Below, one piece after another: positions 6,896 through 7,994 of a DNA stretch of 7,994 bases (positions within the stretch are counted from its first letter, which is position 1; every line of letters begins with the position of its first letter). Below the pieces are notes generated by a model, which did not search any database, was not told where the DNA came from, and saw nothing but the letters and a program-made list of their open reading frames with translations. The stretch covers positions 1 to 7,994 of the forward strand of contig PMZN01000034.1 of NCBI GenBank assembly GCA_003170375.1, written 5' to 3'. The stretch comes from Acidimicrobiaceae bacterium. GTDB taxonomy: Bacteria; Actinomycetota; Acidimicrobiia; Acidimicrobiales; Bog-793. Position numbers and translations under genes: made by a program.

Positions 6896-7711
6896 TCAAC
6901 GGCCGGCCGAGCCCTCAGGCAGAAGCTCGCTCAGCGAACCAATCACATAGTGAGGTTGCACACCCGCGCCGTCGATGCTGTCGGCACGCGTCGCCCCCGT
7001 CAGCACCAGCACGCCCGTCATGCCCATCGAGCGCGCCATGGCGATGTCGGTGAGCAGCCGGTCACCGATCAAAGCGACACCCTCTGCGGGCATCTCGAGC
7101 CGCGCGAGCAGCGCACGAGCCATGTGGATGCTCGGCTTGCCGACCACGGCTTCGGCTCTGGCGCCCGAGCAGGCCTCGATCGCCGCCAGCATCGCGGCGC
7201 AATCAGGGATCCCACCTTCGGGCGTCGGGCAGTAAGGGTCGGGGTTCGTGGCAACGATCGCGGCACCGCCGTAGCGCACCGCCTGGAAGGCCGCGTTCAG
7301 TTTCTCGTAGTTGAAAGTGCGGTCGAAGGAGACGACCACGACCTGGGCCTCGAGAGGCTGCGTGGTCACGGTGAACCCCGCCGCGGAAAGCTCGTCTGTG
7401 GCCGAGCGTTCAGCCACGGCGAGCACGGTCGCCTGCGGATGCTCCCGGTCCAGGTAGTCCACCAGCGCGTCTACCGAGGTCACGACGTCCGAACGCGCCG
7501 TCGGCACGCCGAGGCGCGTCAGCTTCCGGGCGTAATCGTCCGCCGTCTCCAGGGGTTTGTTCGTCACATAGACGATGTGTGACCCCCTGCGGCGAAGCTC
7601 CCGGATCGTCTCAGCGGCATGTGGCAACAAGGACTCGCCCAGATACACCGTGCCGTCGAGGTCGAAGACGTACCCCGGATAGATCTGAGTGGGTCGGGTC
7701 GGCGAACTCAT
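6896..7711 (-). CDS. HAD-superfamily class IIA (NagD-like) sugar-phosphate phosphatase
   Basis: 271 residues, typical of NagD/p-nitrophenylphosphatase-type HAD hydrolases, which are Mg-dependent cytosolic phosphatases. Motif I is FDLDGTVY (16-23) with nucleophile D17 and acid D19. Motif II is VYVTNKP (48-54), Thr50 being the phosphate contact. Motif III is GKP (191-193) with K192, and motif IV is GDRLLTDIAMA (216-226) with D217 and D222 for the metal. The C2-type cap lies between motifs II and III (about 75-180, including NPDPYCPT at 156-163). The gene immediately precedes glpD, and class IIA members include glycerol-3-phosphate and phosphoglycolate phosphatases, so a glycerol-phosphate substrate is a reasonable inference but not shown. 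The start is uncertain: the ATG at 7711 has only a weak purine-rich stretch before it, and an in-frame TTG at 7726 would add five residues. Confidence 0.9.
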   Translation of the reverse strand: MSSPTRPTQIYPGYVFDLDGTVYLGESLLPHAAETIRELRRRGSHIVYVTNKPLETADDYARKLTRLGVPTARSDVVTSVDALVDYLDREHPQATVLAVAERSATDELSAAGFTVTTQPLEAQVVVVSFDRTFNYEKLNAAFQAVRYGGAAIVATNPDPYCPTPEGGIPDCAAMLAAIEACSGARAEAVVGKPSIHMARALLARLEMPAEGVALIGDRLLTDIAMARSMGMTGVLVLTGATRADSIDGAGVQPHYVIGSLSELLPEGSAGR

Positions 7712-7766
7712 GTCGGCTCGACTCAAGCCGAATTTCCGAGCGCACCGTTCGTGCGAGTCAAGTAGA

Positions 7767-7787
7767 GGTCTGACAACACGTCAGACC
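7767..7787 (-). terminator. Perfect hairpin after the ParB-like gene (terminator-like, or a palindromic operator)
   Basis: Arms GGTCTGAC and GTCAGACC form a perfect 8-bp stem with a 5-nt loop (GTGTT), starting one base after the TGA of the upstream gene. The position suits a transcription end, but the stem is followed by TCTACTTG instead of a T-run, so intrinsic termination would be weak. It also lies 56 nt upstream of the HAD start, where an operator could control the HAD-glpD unit. Some GntR-family operators carry a similar GTCTGAC-like half, but I cannot assign a regulator. Confidence 0.45.
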
Positions 7788-7788
7788 A

Positions 7789-7994
7789 TCAGGCCGTCGG
7801 GTCTGCGGCCATCCGGCAAGGGATGTCGGCGTCCTCGTCGAGGTGATAGCTCGCGCAAATGCGGTGGTGGCCGTCCGCGATCTGCAATGGGGCCGACCTG
7901 TTCAGGCTCCCCCGGACGAGAAGAACCGGCGAGAGCTTGTCGCCCTCTTTGACCTTCTTCAGATCTGAGCTGACATGCGGGTTGTCGGTGGGCA
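7789..7994 (-). CDS. C-terminal part of a small ParB/sulfiredoxin-like domain protein (N-terminus outside window)
   Basis: An open frame enters from the right edge and ends at TGA 7791-7789, giving 67 residues and no start codon in the window. The reading is protein-like: NPHVSSDLKKV (4-14), KLSPVLLVRG (19-28), then IADGHHRICASYHLDEDADI (38-57) and PCRM (58-61). The ADGHHR segment resembles the G.HR phosphate/nucleotide-binding signature of the ParB/sulfiredoxin fold, and short actinobacterial proteins with this ending are often annotated ParB-like. The biochemical role is not known to me, and nothing in the visible part shows DNA binding, so I do not call it a partition protein. It is codirectional with the HAD gene, separated from it by 77 nt with the hairpin between, so it may be a separate transcription unit. 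Confidence 0.75.
   Translation of the reverse strand, partial: PTDNPHVSSDLKKVKEGDKLSPVLLVRGSLNRSAPLQIADGHHRICASYHLDEDADIPCRMAADPTA

Noticed and set aside
7741..7755. Short palindrome CGCAC-N5-GTGCG and a TTGACT (7761-7756) upstream of the HAD gene as operator and promoter
   Set aside because: The stem is only 5 bp, and no -10-like hexamer lies at 16-18 nt from TTGACT, so neither is called as a feature.
1..7994. tRNA, rRNA, CRISPR arrays, insertion sequences
   Set aside because: No T-arm or rRNA-like motifs, no regularly spaced repeats, and no transposase or terminal repeats were found by reading both strands.

Overview
High-GC bacterial DNA, tightly packed, with every supported gene on the minus strand. 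Composition, the many long antisense frames and the gene types suggest an actinobacterium or a similar high-GC lineage; I cannot name the organism. A two-chain glycine decarboxylase (GcvPA plus GcvPB) is unusual for mainstream actinobacteria, which mostly have one-chain GcvP, so a deep-branching class is possible (inference).

Layout in transcription order (right to left): (1) 7994-7789, the C-terminal end of a small protein with a ParB/sulfiredoxin-like DGHHR motif, followed at once by a perfect 8-bp hairpin (7787-7767). (2) 7711-6896, a HAD-superfamily NagD-type phosphatase, and 37 nt later (3) 6858-5131, an FAD-dependent glycerol-3-phosphate dehydrogenase (GlpD). Together these look like a small glycerol-phosphate unit. 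(4) A 202-nt gap (5130-4929) with no gene but with nested inverted repeats. (5) A compact operon: APC-family PuuP-like amine/amino-acid permease (4928-3546), AmiE-like nitrilase-superfamily amidohydrolase (3544-2306), GcvPA-like protein (2309-915) and GcvPB-like protein (918 to beyond the left edge). Its junctions are a 1-nt gap and two 4-nt ATGA overlaps, so the four proteins are very probably made together.

The most interesting part is the second operon. Its two GcvP-like subunits keep the fold and the PLP lysine context (NLHKTF) but have lost several motifs that are nearly invariant in glycine decarboxylases. In the A chain these are the TPYQPE.SQG and KATSNICT segments; in the B chain they are GSCTMKYNP, SAHGTNPAS and LDGAN. 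Together with the dedicated permease and amidohydrolase, this suggests a catabolic route in which an amide- or nitrile-type compound is imported and hydrolysed, and the product is handled by a GcvP-like PLP decarboxylase that may not use glycine. This is an inference from motifs and gene order; the substrate is unknown.
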